This document shows positions 7,600-15,830 of a DNA stretch of 38,322 nt, piece by piece; the stretch's first letter is position 1, and each line of letters begins with the position of its first letter. Location: assembly GCA_949288715.1 (NCBI GenBank), contig CASELH010000058.1, forward strand, positions 1 through 38,322. The letters are read 5' to 3'. This stretch comes from an uncultured Bacteroides sp. GTDB lineage: Bacteria > Bacteroidota > Bacteroidia > Bacteroidales > Bacteroidaceae. The notes below the pieces were generated by a model, which saw nothing but the letters and a program-made list of their open reading frames with translations, was not told the origin of the DNA and ran no database searches. Both the position numbers and the translations under genes were made by a program.

Positions 7600-10446
7600 A
7601 TGAAAAAAATTATTGCAAAAGCATTACTGTTATTTATCAGCATCCTGAGCGTCTGCCCCGCGCTGTGGGCCGACGAGATTAACGAAGAGTCCAAGCAGGG
7701 AGCCATCCGCGGACGCATTGTGGACAACGCCAAGCAGATACTGCCGGGCGCCTCCATCTACATCGAAAAACTGCACACCGGCGTGACGAGCGACGTGAAC
7801 GGCTTCTACACCTTCGCCAACCTGGCGCCGGGCACGTATAAAGTAAAGGTGACCTACGTGGGCTACTCGCCCGTGGAGATGACCATCACCATTCCCGAAG
7901 GAAAGACGGTGGAGCGCGACTTCACGCTGAACGAAGGCCTGGAGCTGCAGGAAGTCGTGGTGGGCGGCGCCTTCACCGGACAACGCCGCGCGCTGTCTTC
8001 GCAGAAAAGCAACCTGGGCGTGACCAATGTAGTGTCCGCCGACCAGGTGGGCAAATTCCCCGACTCCAACATAGGCGACGCGCTGAAGCGCATCAGCGGC
8101 ATCAACGTGCAGTATGACCAGGGCGAAGCACGCTTCGGCCAGGTGCGCGGCACGAGCGCCGACATGAGCTCCGTCACCATCAACGGCAACCGCGTGCCCT
8201 CCGCCGAAGGCGAAACGCGCAACGTGCAGCTCGACCTCATCCCCGCCGACATGATTCAGACCATAGAGGTGAACAAGGTGGTGACGCCGGACATGGACGC
8301 CGACGCCATTGGCGGCAGCATCAACCTCGTCACCAAGAACTCGCCCTACAAGCGCTTCATCAGCGCCACGGCCGGCACAGGCTACAACTGGGTGAGCGGC
8401 AAGGCAGCGCTGAACCTGGGCTTTACCTACGGCGACCGCTTCTTCAACGACAAGCTGGGCGTGATGGCCTCCATCTCCTACCAGAACAACCCCGCCGGCA
8501 GCGACGACGTGGAGATGGCCTATGAGCGCGACGACGACGGCAACGTCTATCTGGACGAATACGAAATACGCCAATACTACGTCACCCGCCAACGCCAGAG
8601 CTACTCGCTGGCCCTGGACTGGGAAATCAACGAAAACCATAAGCTCGACTTCAAGGGCATCTTCAACAACCGCAACGACTGGGAGAACCGCTACCGCGTC
8701 ACCAACAAGTTCATGGACCCCGAAGACGTGGGCGGCGCAACGGACCGCTACGAGGTAATCTACGAGACCAAGTCCGGCGGCCCCGACCAGCGCTATGCCC
8801 GCCTGGAACGCCAGCGCACCATGGACTTCACCCTGGGCGGCGAGCACCTGTTCGGCCGGTTGAAGTTCGACTGGAACGCCTCTTATGCACAGGCCGGCGA
8901 GAACCGCCCCCACGAGCGCTACCTCTCCTTCAAGAAAGAAGACGTGGCCATGAACACCGACTGGAGCGACATACGCCGCCCCTACATGAGCACCAAGGCC
9001 ACCGGCGGCAACATTTATCTGGATGCCGCCAACAGCGAGGGCTTCGAGCTGGACGAGTTTACCGAGCAGTTTGAGGACATCGACGAAAAAGACCTGAAGT
9101 TCAGTGCCAACTTCGAGCTGCCCCTCAAGCAAGGCCTCTTCGGCAACAAGCTGAAGTTCGGCGCCAAGGTGGTGGACAAGGACAAGAAGAAGTGGGTGGA
9201 CTTCTACGAATACAAGCCCCTAGACGAGGATGCCTTCATAGCCGACGCCTTCGCCCACCTGAAAGACCAGAACCGCGACGGCTACATGGCCGGCGACCGC
9301 TACCAGGCAGGCACCTACGTGGACAAGAAGTACGTGGGCCGCATCGACGTGAACGACGAGAGCATCTTTGAGATAGGCGAGAACAACGGCGGCAAGACCG
9401 GCGACATAAAGTACGACGAGATGGCCGAGAACTTCGAGGCACACGAGACGGTGACCGCCGGCTACCTGCGCTTCGACCAGCAGTTGGGCAAGCGCTGGAA
9501 CCTCATGGCCGGACTGCGCTTGGAGAACACGCACGTCACCTACAGCGGCTACATCTACGACGACGGCGACATGACCGGCGAGGACGAAAGCCTGAAGCCC
9601 ACCGGCGAGCAGAGCAAAACGTACCTCAACGTGCTGCCCAGCGTGCTGCTGAAGTGGGACGCCAACGACGACCTGAAGCTGCGCGCCGCCTTCACCAACA
9701 CCCTCTCCCGCCCCAAGTATGCCGACCTGGTGCCCAACGTCATCATCGACAAGGAAGACATCGCCTTCGGCAACCCCGACCTGAACGCCACCCTGTCCTA
9801 CAACCTCGACCTCAGCGCCGAATACTACTTCAAGTCCGTCGGCCTCATCAGCGCGGGCGTGTTCTACAAGAAGATTAACGACTTCATCGTGGACTACCGC
9901 CAGCAGAACTACGAGTACAACGGCGTGACCTACGACGAGATGAAGAAGCCCATCAACGCCGGCGACGCCAACCTGCTGGGCGTAGAGGTGGCCTACCAGC
10001 GCGACTTCGGCTTCATCCACCCGGCACTGAAGTGCATCGGCCTCTACGGCAACTACACCTACACGTACAGCAAGGTGAACAACTTCAACTTTGAGGGCCG
10101 CGAGAACGACGACCTGCGCCTGCCCGGCTCGCCCGAGCACACGGCCAACCTCTCGCTCTACTTCGAGAAGGCCGGCTTCAACCTGCGCTGGAGCTACAAC
10201 TTTGCCAGCGAGTTCATGGACGAAGTGGGCGAGGAAGCCTTCTACGACGTGTACTACGACAAGGTGAACTACATGGACGTGAACGCCAGCTACACCTTCG
10301 GCCGCGACTTCAAGGCCACCGTCTACGCCGAGGCCACCAACCTGCTGAACCAGCCCCTGCGCTACTACCAGGGCACGCCCGACCGCTCCAGGCAAGCCGA
10401 ATACTACGGCGTGCGGGTGAATGCGGGCGTGAAGGTGACGTTCTGA
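7600..10446 (+). CDS. TonB-dependent outer-membrane receptor (TIGR01782-like)
   Basis: A 948-residue receptor with a signal peptide (1-24) and a CarboxypepD_reg-like beta domain at about 34-118 (GRIVD...LPGASIYIE...YVGYSPVE). A short segment LQEVVVGGAF follows, then a plug domain at about 135-245 and a 22-strand barrel to the C-terminal aromatic residue (KVTF). The plug sequence (GDALKRISGINV, VTINGNRVPS, DADAIGGSINLVTKN) is of the TIGR01782 type. These proteins take up a ligand across the outer membrane using TonB/ExbBD energy. There is no SusD partner beside it. The next gene encodes a secreted acid-phosphatase-like enzyme, and the promoter carries the Pho-box-like operator, so I infer import of a phosphorylated compound or its product. 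The ligand is unknown. Confidence 0.9.
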   Translation: MKKIIAKALLLFISILSVCPALWADEINEESKQGAIRGRIVDNAKQILPGASIYIEKLHTGVTSDVNGFYTFANLAPGTYKVKVTYVGYSPVEMTITIPEGKTVERDFTLNEGLELQEVVVGGAFTGQRRALSSQKSNLGVTNVVSADQVGKFPDSNIGDALKRISGINVQYDQGEARFGQVRGTSADMSSVTINGNRVPSAEGETRNVQLDLIPADMIQTIEVNKVVTPDMDADAIGGSINLVTKNSPYKRFISATAGTGYNWVSGKAALNLGFTYGDRFFNDKLGVMASISYQNNPAGSDDVEMAYERDDDGNVYLDEYEIRQYYVTRQRQSYSLALDWEINENHKLDFKGIFNNRNDWENRYRVTNKFMDPEDVGGATDRYEVIYETKSGGPDQRYARLERQRTMDFTLGGEHLFGRLKFDWNASYAQAGENRPHERYLSFKKEDVAMNTDWSDIRRPYMSTKATGGNIYLDAANSEGFELDEFTEQFEDIDEKDLKFSANFELPLKQGLFGNKLKFGAKVVDKDKKKWVDFYEYKPLDEDAFIADAFAHLKDQNRDGYMAGDRYQAGTYVDKKYVGRIDVNDESIFEIGENNGGKTGDIKYDEMAENFEAHETVTAGYLRFDQQLGKRWNLMAGLRLENTHVTYSGYIYDDGDMTGEDESLKPTGEQSKTYLNVLPSVLLKWDANDDLKLRAAFTNTLSRPKYADLVPNVIIDKEDIAFGNPDLNATLSYNLDLSAEYYFKSVGLISAGVFYKKINDFIVDYRQQNYEYNGVTYDEMKKPINAGDANLLGVEVAYQRDFGFIHPALKCIGLYGNYTYTYSKVNNFNFEGRENDDLRLPGSPEHTANLSLYFEKAGFNLRWSYNFASEFMDEVGEEAFYDVYYDKVNYMDVNASYTFGRDFKATVYAEATNLLNQPLRYYQGTPDRSRQAEYYGVRVNAGVKVTF

Positions 10447-10550
10447 GCCCCCGGGCGGACGTCAGCACACATTCCAAAAACATTCCCAAATCGGCCCCCA
10501 TTTTTGCGGCCGGAAACCGAACTTAACCCTTTTAAAAAACAATAAAGACA

Positions 10551-11507
10551 ATGAAACTCAAGAAGACAATGAACCTCAGGAAAGCCATCCTACTGCTCGC
10601 CCTCGCCCTGACAGGCACTTGGGCCGCAGCGCAACAAAGCATCGACTACAGCGTCTACGAAGACAAGTGCAACTTCTACATGGCCAACGACCTGGGCCGC
10701 AACGGCTACTACGACCAGAAGCCCATAGCCGAGCTGATGGGCGTGATGGCCGAAGAGGTGGGCCCCGAGTGCGTCATCGCCGCGGGCGACGTGCACCACT
10801 TCGAGGGCGTGGCCTCGACGGAAGACCCGCTGTGGATGACCAACTTCGAGCTTATCTACACCCACCCCGAGCTGATGATAGACTGGAACGCCATCTGCGG
10901 CAACCACGAGTACCGGGGCAACACGCAGGCCGTCGTAGACTACAGCCGCGTGAGCCGCCGCTGGGACATGCCCGCACGCTACTACACCAAGGCCTTCAGC
11001 GAGGAGGGCACCACCGTGCGCATCGTGTGGATAGACACCACGCCCCTCATCGACAAGTACCGCCAGGAGTTCACCAAGTATCCCGACGCCTGCCAGCAGG
11101 ACATCGACACCCAGCTGCAGTGGCTTGATGCCACCCTGGCCGCTGCCAAGGAAGACTGGGTAATCGTCGTGGGCCACCACCCCATCTACGCCGAGACCTC
11201 GAAAGACGATGTGGAGCGCCTCGACATGCAGCGCCGCGTGGACACCATTCTGCGCCGCCACCATGTGGACATGTACCTCAACGGGCACATCCACAACTTC
11301 CAGCATATCCGCATGCCGGGCAGCACGATAGACTACATCACCAACTCGTCCGGCTCGCTCAGCCGCAAGGTGAAGCCCACCGAGGGCACCGTGTTCTGCA
11401 GCCCGGAGCCGGGATTCTCCATCATCTCCGCCACGCCCAAGACGCTGGAGCTGCGCATGATTGACAAGCACGGACAGGTGCTGCACACAGTGACGCGCAC
11501 CAAGTAA
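10551..11507 (+). CDS. Secreted metallophosphoesterase, tartrate-resistant (purple) acid phosphatase-like
   Basis: A 318-residue protein with a signal peptide ending near AAAQQ (about 28). Metal-site motifs run in order: DLGRNGYY near 46, GDVHHFEGV near 80, GNHEYRGN near 117, GHHP near 207 and GHIHNFQH near 244. The block between 80 and 140 aligns by eye with mammalian type 5 acid phosphatase (GNHE, SRRWDMPARYY against GNHD, SKRWNFPSPFY). The tyrosine that ligates iron in purple phosphatases is a histidine here, so it may bind different metals. It is expected to release phosphate from organic phosphoesters in the periplasm or at the surface. It is downstream of the receptor gene (104-base gap) and probably co-transcribed. 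The ATG at 10551 is used; 10569 would give a shorter signal peptide. Confidence 0.88.
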   Translation: MKLKKTMNLRKAILLLALALTGTWAAAQQSIDYSVYEDKCNFYMANDLGRNGYYDQKPIAELMGVMAEEVGPECVIAAGDVHHFEGVASTEDPLWMTNFELIYTHPELMIDWNAICGNHEYRGNTQAVVDYSRVSRRWDMPARYYTKAFSEEGTTVRIVWIDTTPLIDKYRQEFTKYPDACQQDIDTQLQWLDATLAAAKEDWVIVVGHHPIYAETSKDDVERLDMQRRVDTILRRHHVDMYLNGHIHNFQHIRMPGSTIDYITNSSGSLSRKVKPTEGTVFCSPEPGFSIISATPKTLELRMIDKHGQVLHTVTRTK

Positions 11508-11536
11508 TCCCCGCGCTCCCCACAAACCGAATTCCG

Positions 11537-11577
11537 AAAGGGAGGCATCTTCATAAAGGCGCCTCCCTTTCCTTTTA
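11537..11577 (+). terminator. Intrinsic terminator after the receptor-phosphatase operon
   Basis: AAAGGGAGGC at 11537-11546 pairs perfectly with GCCTCCCTTT at 11561-11570. A T-rich run (CCTTTTATG) follows. Confidence 0.8.
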
Positions 11578-11604
11578 TGCTTGACCCAGAATGATTTCAA
11601 CGCA

Positions 11605-11633
11605 ATTCTTCATTCTTCATTCTTCATTCTTCA
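11605..11633. repeat. TTCATTC tandem repeat
   Basis: Four consecutive ATTCTTC-type 7-base units stand just before the GNAT gene promoter. The same sequence recurs on both strands at 17421-17540. It may be a slippage-prone or dispersed intergenic repeat. No function is apparent. Confidence 0.6.
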
Positions 11634-11644
11634 CATAAATGCAC

Positions 11645-11652
11645 TATCTTTG
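11645..11652 (+). promoter_or_regulatory. Promoter -7 element of the GNAT-fold gene
   Basis: TATCTTTG at 11645-11652 matches the Bacteroidetes -7 consensus and is followed 25 bases later by the ATG. The expected -33 position falls in the TTCATTC repeat and has no clear TTTG. Confidence 0.6.
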
Positions 11653-11677
11653 CCCCCGCTAAACAACAGATACAGCT

Positions 11678-12814
11678 ATGGCAATCACCATCCGCAAAGT
11701 CAACTCGAAGCGCGACCTGAAGCGCTTCATCCGCTTCAACTACGAATTGTACAAGGGCAACCCCTACTCCGTGCCCGACCTCTACGACGACATGCTCAAC
11801 ACCCTCAACCCCAAGAAGAACGCCGCTTTTGAGTTTTGCGAGGCCGACTACTTCCTGGCCTACCGCGACGGCCGCCTGGTGGGGCGCGTGGCGGCCATCA
11901 TCAACCACAAGGCCAACCAGACGTGGGGCAAGAAGGAAGTGCGCTTCGGCTGGATAGACTTTGTGGACGACACCGAGGTGTCCGAAGCCCTTATCCGCAC
12001 CGTGGAGCAGTGGGGGCGCGAGCGCGGCATGACGCACATACAAGGCCCCCTGGGCTTTACCGACATGGACGCCGAGGGCATGCTCATCGAGGGTTTCGAC
12101 CAGCTGGGCACCATGGCCACCATCTACAACTACCCCTACTACCCCCGGCACATGGAGCGCCTGGGCTTCACGAAAGACGCCGACTGGGTGGAGTACAAGA
12201 TATACGTGCCCGATGCCATCCCCGAAAAGCACCTGCGCATCTCGCAACTGGTGCAGCGCAAGTACAACCTGAAGATAAAGAAATACACCTCGGGCAAGAA
12301 AATCGCCCGCGAATACGGCCAGGCCATCTTCAACCTGATAAACGAAGCCTTTGCCCCCCTGTATGGCTACTCCGCCCTCTCGCAACGGCAAATAGAGCAA
12401 TACGTCAAGATGTACATCCCCATCCTCGACCTGCGCATGGTCACCCTCATCACCGACCAGGCCGACCAGCTGGTAGGCGTGGGCATCTCCATGCCCTCGC
12501 TGTCGCGCGCCTTGCAGAAGTCCCACGGACGGCTGCTGCCCTTCGGGTGGTACTACCTGCTCAAGGCACTGTTCTTCAAGCGCCGCTCGCACATCCTCGA
12601 CCTGCTACTGGTGGCCGTGAAGCCCGAGTACCAGAACAAGGGGGTCAACGCCCTGCTCTTCTCCGACCTCATCCCCGTGTACCAGAAGCTGGGCTTCGAG
12701 TATGCCGAAAGCAACGTGGAACTGGAGCTGAACGGCAAAGTGCAGGCCCAGTGGGAATACTTCAAGACGGAGCAGCACAAGCGCCGCCGGGCGTTTGTCA
12801 AGGAGATTAGCTAA
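11678..12814 (+). CDS. GNAT-fold N-acetyltransferase-like protein
   Basis: A 378-residue soluble protein. The N-terminal half (about 1-165) has the layout of a degenerate GNAT domain, with VGRVAAIINHKANQ and GPLGFTDMDAEGML. The C-terminal half contains a recognisable acetyl-CoA loop, VKPEYQNKGVNALLF, at about 310-324. The length and two-lobed arrangement match a widespread Bacteroidetes family annotated only as N-acetyltransferase or hypothetical, and the substrate is unknown. It has its own promoter and stands alone between the phosphatase operon and a dispersed repeat. The assignment rests on fold-level motifs. Confidence 0.75.
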   Translation: MAITIRKVNSKRDLKRFIRFNYELYKGNPYSVPDLYDDMLNTLNPKKNAAFEFCEADYFLAYRDGRLVGRVAAIINHKANQTWGKKEVRFGWIDFVDDTEVSEALIRTVEQWGRERGMTHIQGPLGFTDMDAEGMLIEGFDQLGTMATIYNYPYYPRHMERLGFTKDADWVEYKIYVPDAIPEKHLRISQLVQRKYNLKIKKYTSGKKIAREYGQAIFNLINEAFAPLYGYSALSQRQIEQYVKMYIPILDLRMVTLITDQADQLVGVGISMPSLSRALQKSHGRLLPFGWYYLLKALFFKRRSHILDLLLVAVKPEYQNKGVNALLFSDLIPVYQKLGFEYAESNVELELNGKVQAQWEYFKTEQHKRRRAFVKEIS

Positions 12815-12840
12815 CCGGTTACTCTCTCCTCAACTTTTAT

Positions 12841-12944
12841 TACCTACCCCAGCCGGATTTCCGCCGCTCCCGCTTCGGTCTATAGCGACCTATCTTGACC
12901 GAACCAGTACCGAATGGGGTACGACTGGGGTAGGTAGAAGGTAC
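12841..12944 (+). repeat. Dispersed stem-loop/GGTAC repeat, copy B, with extra outer arms
   Basis: Outer arms TACCTACCCCAG (12841-12852) and CTGGGGTAGGTA (12925-12936) are perfect 12-base inverted repeats. Inside them TTCGGTC (12874-12880) pairs with GACCGAA (12897-12903). GGTAC-like motifs stand at 12906, 12918, 12929 and 12940, 11-12 bases apart. The stem position corresponds to TTCGCTCC/GGAGCGAA in copies A and C, but with different bases that still pair. It fills most of the gap after the GNAT gene. Confidence 0.7.
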
Positions 12945-12985
12945 GAAAAAGCTTGGGCAAGCCATGGTTTGTACAAATAAATCCT

Positions 12986-12993
12986 TATCTTTG
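12986..12993 (+). promoter_or_regulatory. Promoter -7 element of the DUF3791 gene
   Basis: TATCTTTG at 12986-12993, 28 bases before the ATG at 13022. A TTTG at 12968-12971 is closer than the ideal 19-21 bases, so the -33 element is uncertain. Confidence 0.55.
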
Positions 12994-13021
12994 CAGAAGC
13001 ATATCGTAAAAGGGGAAGAAG

Positions 13022-13234
13022 ATGAAAGAAAAGGTAGAATACACGGTGGTCTGCATATCCGAATTCGCGCGCAAGTTCAAGCTGACCTTGCAGCAGGCCT
13101 ATCAGTACCTGAAGCAATACCAAGGCATCAGCTATTTGGACGAATTCTACGATGTAGAACATTTGTTTTCCATAGAAGACGCTGTGGACGACCTGGCCGC
13201 CATATGCAGAAAGCACGGAGGGCGGTTGGCATGA
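13022..13234 (+). CDS. DUF3791-like small protein (likely antitoxin-type partner)
   Basis: A 70-residue acidic protein of mixed helices. FARKFKLTLQQAYQYLKQY at about 14-32 and a C-terminal segment FSIEDAVDDLAAICRKHGG match what I recall of the DUF3791 family. In Bacteroidales and Firmicutes this gene is usually followed by a DUF3990 gene with overlapping start and stop codons, an arrangement like a toxin-antitoxin pair. Here the stop TGA (13232-13234) overlaps the ATG of a DUF3990 start, but that second gene is broken after 18 codons. The remaining gene looks intact and has a promoter. Confidence 0.7.
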   Translation: MKEKVEYTVVCISEFARKFKLTLQQAYQYLKQYQGISYLDEFYDVEHLFSIEDAVDDLAAICRKHGGRLA

Positions 13235-13287
13235 AGTTGTATCACGGTTCAAACTTGAGCATCGAGAAGATAGACCTGCCCAAGTAA
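13231..13287 (+). pseudogene. DUF3990 remnant (18 codons left)
   Basis: Starting at the ATG that overlaps the DUF3791 stop, the frame reads [18 protein letters not shown] and ends at TAA (13285-13287). LYHGS followed by I.KIDL is the characteristic N terminus of DUF3990 proteins, normally well over 100 residues. To my knowledge these belong to the ADP-ribosyltransferase-like superfamily. The 100 bases to parE contain no further part of the family in any frame that I can see, so most of the gene is deleted. Confidence 0.65.
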
Positions 13288-13319
13288 CCCCATTGTTTGG
13301 CCAAGGCGGGGGCAAAGTA

Positions 13320-13349
13320 TTGCAGTTTGCCTTTTTTTGCGTAACTTTG
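13320..13349 (+). promoter_or_regulatory. Promoter of the parE-coaD-S41 operon
   Basis: TTG at 13320-13322 and TAACTTTG at 13342-13349, 19 bases apart. The ATG of parE follows at 13391. Confidence 0.6.
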
Positions 13350-13390
13350 CCAACGAAGCCCCCAAAACAGGCGGGCTGGCAACAGATATT

Positions 13391-15334
13391 ATGGACGACA
13401 GCTACAAAAATATGACCTTACCCTTGGACGAGGGAACAGACCCGCAACAGGAGGCCGCCGCGGCCGTGGACTATACCGACGAGAACATACGCCACTTGGA
13501 CGACATGGAGCACATCCGTCTGCGCTCGGGCATGTACATAGGCCGCCTGGGCGACGGCTCGCAAAGCGACGATGGCATCTACGTGCTGCTGAAGGAAGTG
13601 ATGGACAACTCTATCGACGAGTTCAAGATGGGCGCCGGGAAGCGGATAGAGGTGAACATAGAAGACAACCTGCGCGTCAGCGTGCGCGACTACGGGCGGG
13701 GCATCCCCCAGGGCAAGCTCATCGAGGCGGTGAGCAAGCTGAACACCGGCGGCAAGTATGACTCGAAGGCCTTCAAGAAAAGCGTCGGCCTGAACGGCGT
13801 GGGCATTAAGGCGGTAAACGCCCTGAGCAGCCACTTTGAGGTGCGCAGCTACCGCGACGGCAAGGTGCGCACGGCAACCTTTGCACGCGGCGTGCTGCTG
13901 AGCGACACCACCGAGGACAGCGCGGAGGAGACGGGCACCTACATCTACTTCGAGCCGGACGACACGCTGTTTCTGAACTACAGCTTCCAGCCCCAATTCG
14001 TAGAGGCCTTGCTGCGCAACTACACCTACCTCAACACAGGGCTCACCTTCGTCTACAACGGGCAGCGCATCCTCTCGCGCCACGGCCTGGAGGACTTGCT
14101 GAAGGACAACATGACCAGCGAGGGCCTCTACGACATCGTGCACCTCAAGGGCGAGGACATCGAGATAGCCTTTACCCACACCAACCAGTATGGCGAAGAG
14201 TACTACTCCTTCGTCAACGGGCAGCACACCACGCAAGGGGGCACCCATCAGACGGCACTGAAGGAACACCTGGCCCGCACCATCAAGGAGTTCTACAACA
14301 AGAACTTCGAGTACTCCGACATACGCAACGGGCTGGTGGCCGCCATCGCCCTCGACGTGGAGGAGCCCATGTTCGAGAGCCAGACCAAGACCAAGCTGGG
14401 CAGCAACAACATGTGGCCCGCCGTGCCCCAGGAAGGCAAGGCGGCAGGCCCCACCATCAACAAGTACGTGGGCGACTTCATCAAGACCGAGGTAGACAAC
14501 TACCTGCACAAGAACCCGCTGATGGCCGAGGTGATGCTGCAAAAGATACAGGACTCCGAGAAAGAGCGCAAAGCCATTGCCGGAGTCACCAAGCTGGCCC
14601 GAGAACGCGCCAAGAAGGCCAACCTGCACAACCGCAAGCTGCGCGATTGCCGCTATCACCTGAGCGATGGCAAGGGCAAGGAGCAGGAGGCGGAATCGTG
14701 CATCTTCATCACCGAGGGCGACTCGGCCAGCGGCTCCATCACCAAGAGCCGCGATGTCAATACGCAAGCCGTCTTCTCGCTGCGCGGCAAGCCGCTCAAC
14801 AGCTACGGGCTCACCAAGAAGGTGGTGTACGAAAATGAGGAGTTCAACCTCCTGCAGGCAGCCCTAAACATAGAGGACGGCATGGAGGGCCTGCGCTACA
14901 ACAAGGTCATCGTGGCCACCGATGCCGATGTGGATGGCATGCACATCCGCCTGCTCATGATTACCTTCTTCCTGCAATTCTTCCCCGACCTCATCAAGAA
15001 GGGGCACGTCTACATCCTGCAGACGCCCCTCTTCCGCGTGCGCAACAAGAAGAAGACCGCCTACTGCTACACCGAGGAGGAGCGCCTCGCCGCCATACAG
15101 GAGCTGGGCCCCAACCCGGAAATCACCCGCTTCAAGGGCCTGGGCGAAATCTCCCCCGACGAGTTCCGCCACTTCATAGGCAAGGACATGCGCCTGGAGC
15201 AAGTCAGCCTGCGCAAAACCGACCTCGTGAAGGAGCTGCTGGAATTCTACATGGGCAAAAACACCATGGAGCGGCAGAACTTCATCATAGACAACCTGGT
15301 GATAGAACAAGACCTGGTGAAAGAAGAATCCTAA
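13391..15334 (+). CDS. parE: DNA topoisomerase IV subunit B
   Basis: A 647-residue ATPase subunit of topoisomerase IV, which decatenates daughter chromosomes together with ParC (not in this window). The GHKL ATPase motifs are EVMDNSIDE at about 67-75, DYGRGIP and [14 protein letters not shown]. The transducer region follows. The TOPRIM domain has [11 protein letters not shown] near 440 and DADVDGMH near 511 as metal-binding acidic residues, and the C-terminal FKGLGE motif is present. The opening sequence [20 protein letters not shown] matches ParE of Bacteroidetes rather than GyrB, and the usual GyrB insertion is absent. I chose the ATG at 13391 (MDDSYKNM) over an upstream in-frame TTG that overlaps the promoter. 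It is followed 11 bases later by coaD. Confidence 0.93.
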   Translation: MDDSYKNMTLPLDEGTDPQQEAAAAVDYTDENIRHLDDMEHIRLRSGMYIGRLGDGSQSDDGIYVLLKEVMDNSIDEFKMGAGKRIEVNIEDNLRVSVRDYGRGIPQGKLIEAVSKLNTGGKYDSKAFKKSVGLNGVGIKAVNALSSHFEVRSYRDGKVRTATFARGVLLSDTTEDSAEETGTYIYFEPDDTLFLNYSFQPQFVEALLRNYTYLNTGLTFVYNGQRILSRHGLEDLLKDNMTSEGLYDIVHLKGEDIEIAFTHTNQYGEEYYSFVNGQHTTQGGTHQTALKEHLARTIKEFYNKNFEYSDIRNGLVAAIALDVEEPMFESQTKTKLGSNNMWPAVPQEGKAAGPTINKYVGDFIKTEVDNYLHKNPLMAEVMLQKIQDSEKERKAIAGVTKLARERAKKANLHNRKLRDCRYHLSDGKGKEQEAESCIFITEGDSASGSITKSRDVNTQAVFSLRGKPLNSYGLTKKVVYENEEFNLLQAALNIEDGMEGLRYNKVIVATDADVDGMHIRLLMITFFLQFFPDLIKKGHVYILQTPLFRVRNKKKTAYCYTEEERLAAIQELGPNPEITRFKGLGEISPDEFRHFIGKDMRLEQVSLRKTDLVKELLEFYMGKNTMERQNFIIDNLVIEQDLVKEES

Positions 15335-15345
15335 ACAAAACAGTT

Positions 15346-15807
15346 ATGACACGAGCCATTTTCCCCGGCACCTTCGACCCCTTTACGGTGGGCCACGCAT
15401 CCGTGGTGCGCCGCGCCCTGACCTTCATCGACGAGATTGTGATAGGCATCGGCATCAACGAAAACAAGAACACCCACTTCCCCGTGGACAAAAGGCTGAA
15501 GATGATAAGCGACTATTATCACGCCAACCCCCACGTCAGCGTGGAGGCTTACGACTGCCTCACCATAGACTTTGCCCGCCGGGTGAACGCCAACCTGATT
15601 ATACGCGGCATACGCACCGTCAAGGACTTTGAGTATGAGGAAACCATTGCCGACATCAACCGCAAGCTGACGGGCATCGAAACCATCCTGCTCTTCACCG
15701 AGCCCGAGCTGACGTGCGTCAGCTCCACCACCGTGCGCGAGCTGCTGAGCTTTGGCAAAGACGTGGCGCAATTCCTGCCCGAAGGCATGAAGTATGAGTA
15801 TGAATGA
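15346..15807 (+). CDS. coaD: Pantetheine-phosphate adenylyltransferase
   Basis: A 153-residue cytoplasmic enzyme of coenzyme A synthesis. It transfers AMP from ATP to 4'-phosphopantetheine to give dephospho-CoA. The nucleotidyltransferase motif [11 protein letters not shown] at the N terminus contains the T/HxGH signature. [13 protein letters not shown] and the C-terminal SSTTVREL are conserved in CoaD. The length is normal for the family. The stop codon overlaps an ATG at 15804, and the next gene probably starts at 15831, so translation may be coupled. Confidence 0.95.
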   Translation: MTRAIFPGTFDPFTVGHASVVRRALTFIDEIVIGIGINENKNTHFPVDKRLKMISDYYHANPHVSVEAYDCLTIDFARRVNANLIIRGIRTVKDFEYEETIADINRKLTGIETILLFTEPELTCVSSTTVRELLSFGKDVAQFLPEGMKYEYE

Positions 15808-15830
15808 CAAGCAACGTAACGACTGACAAC

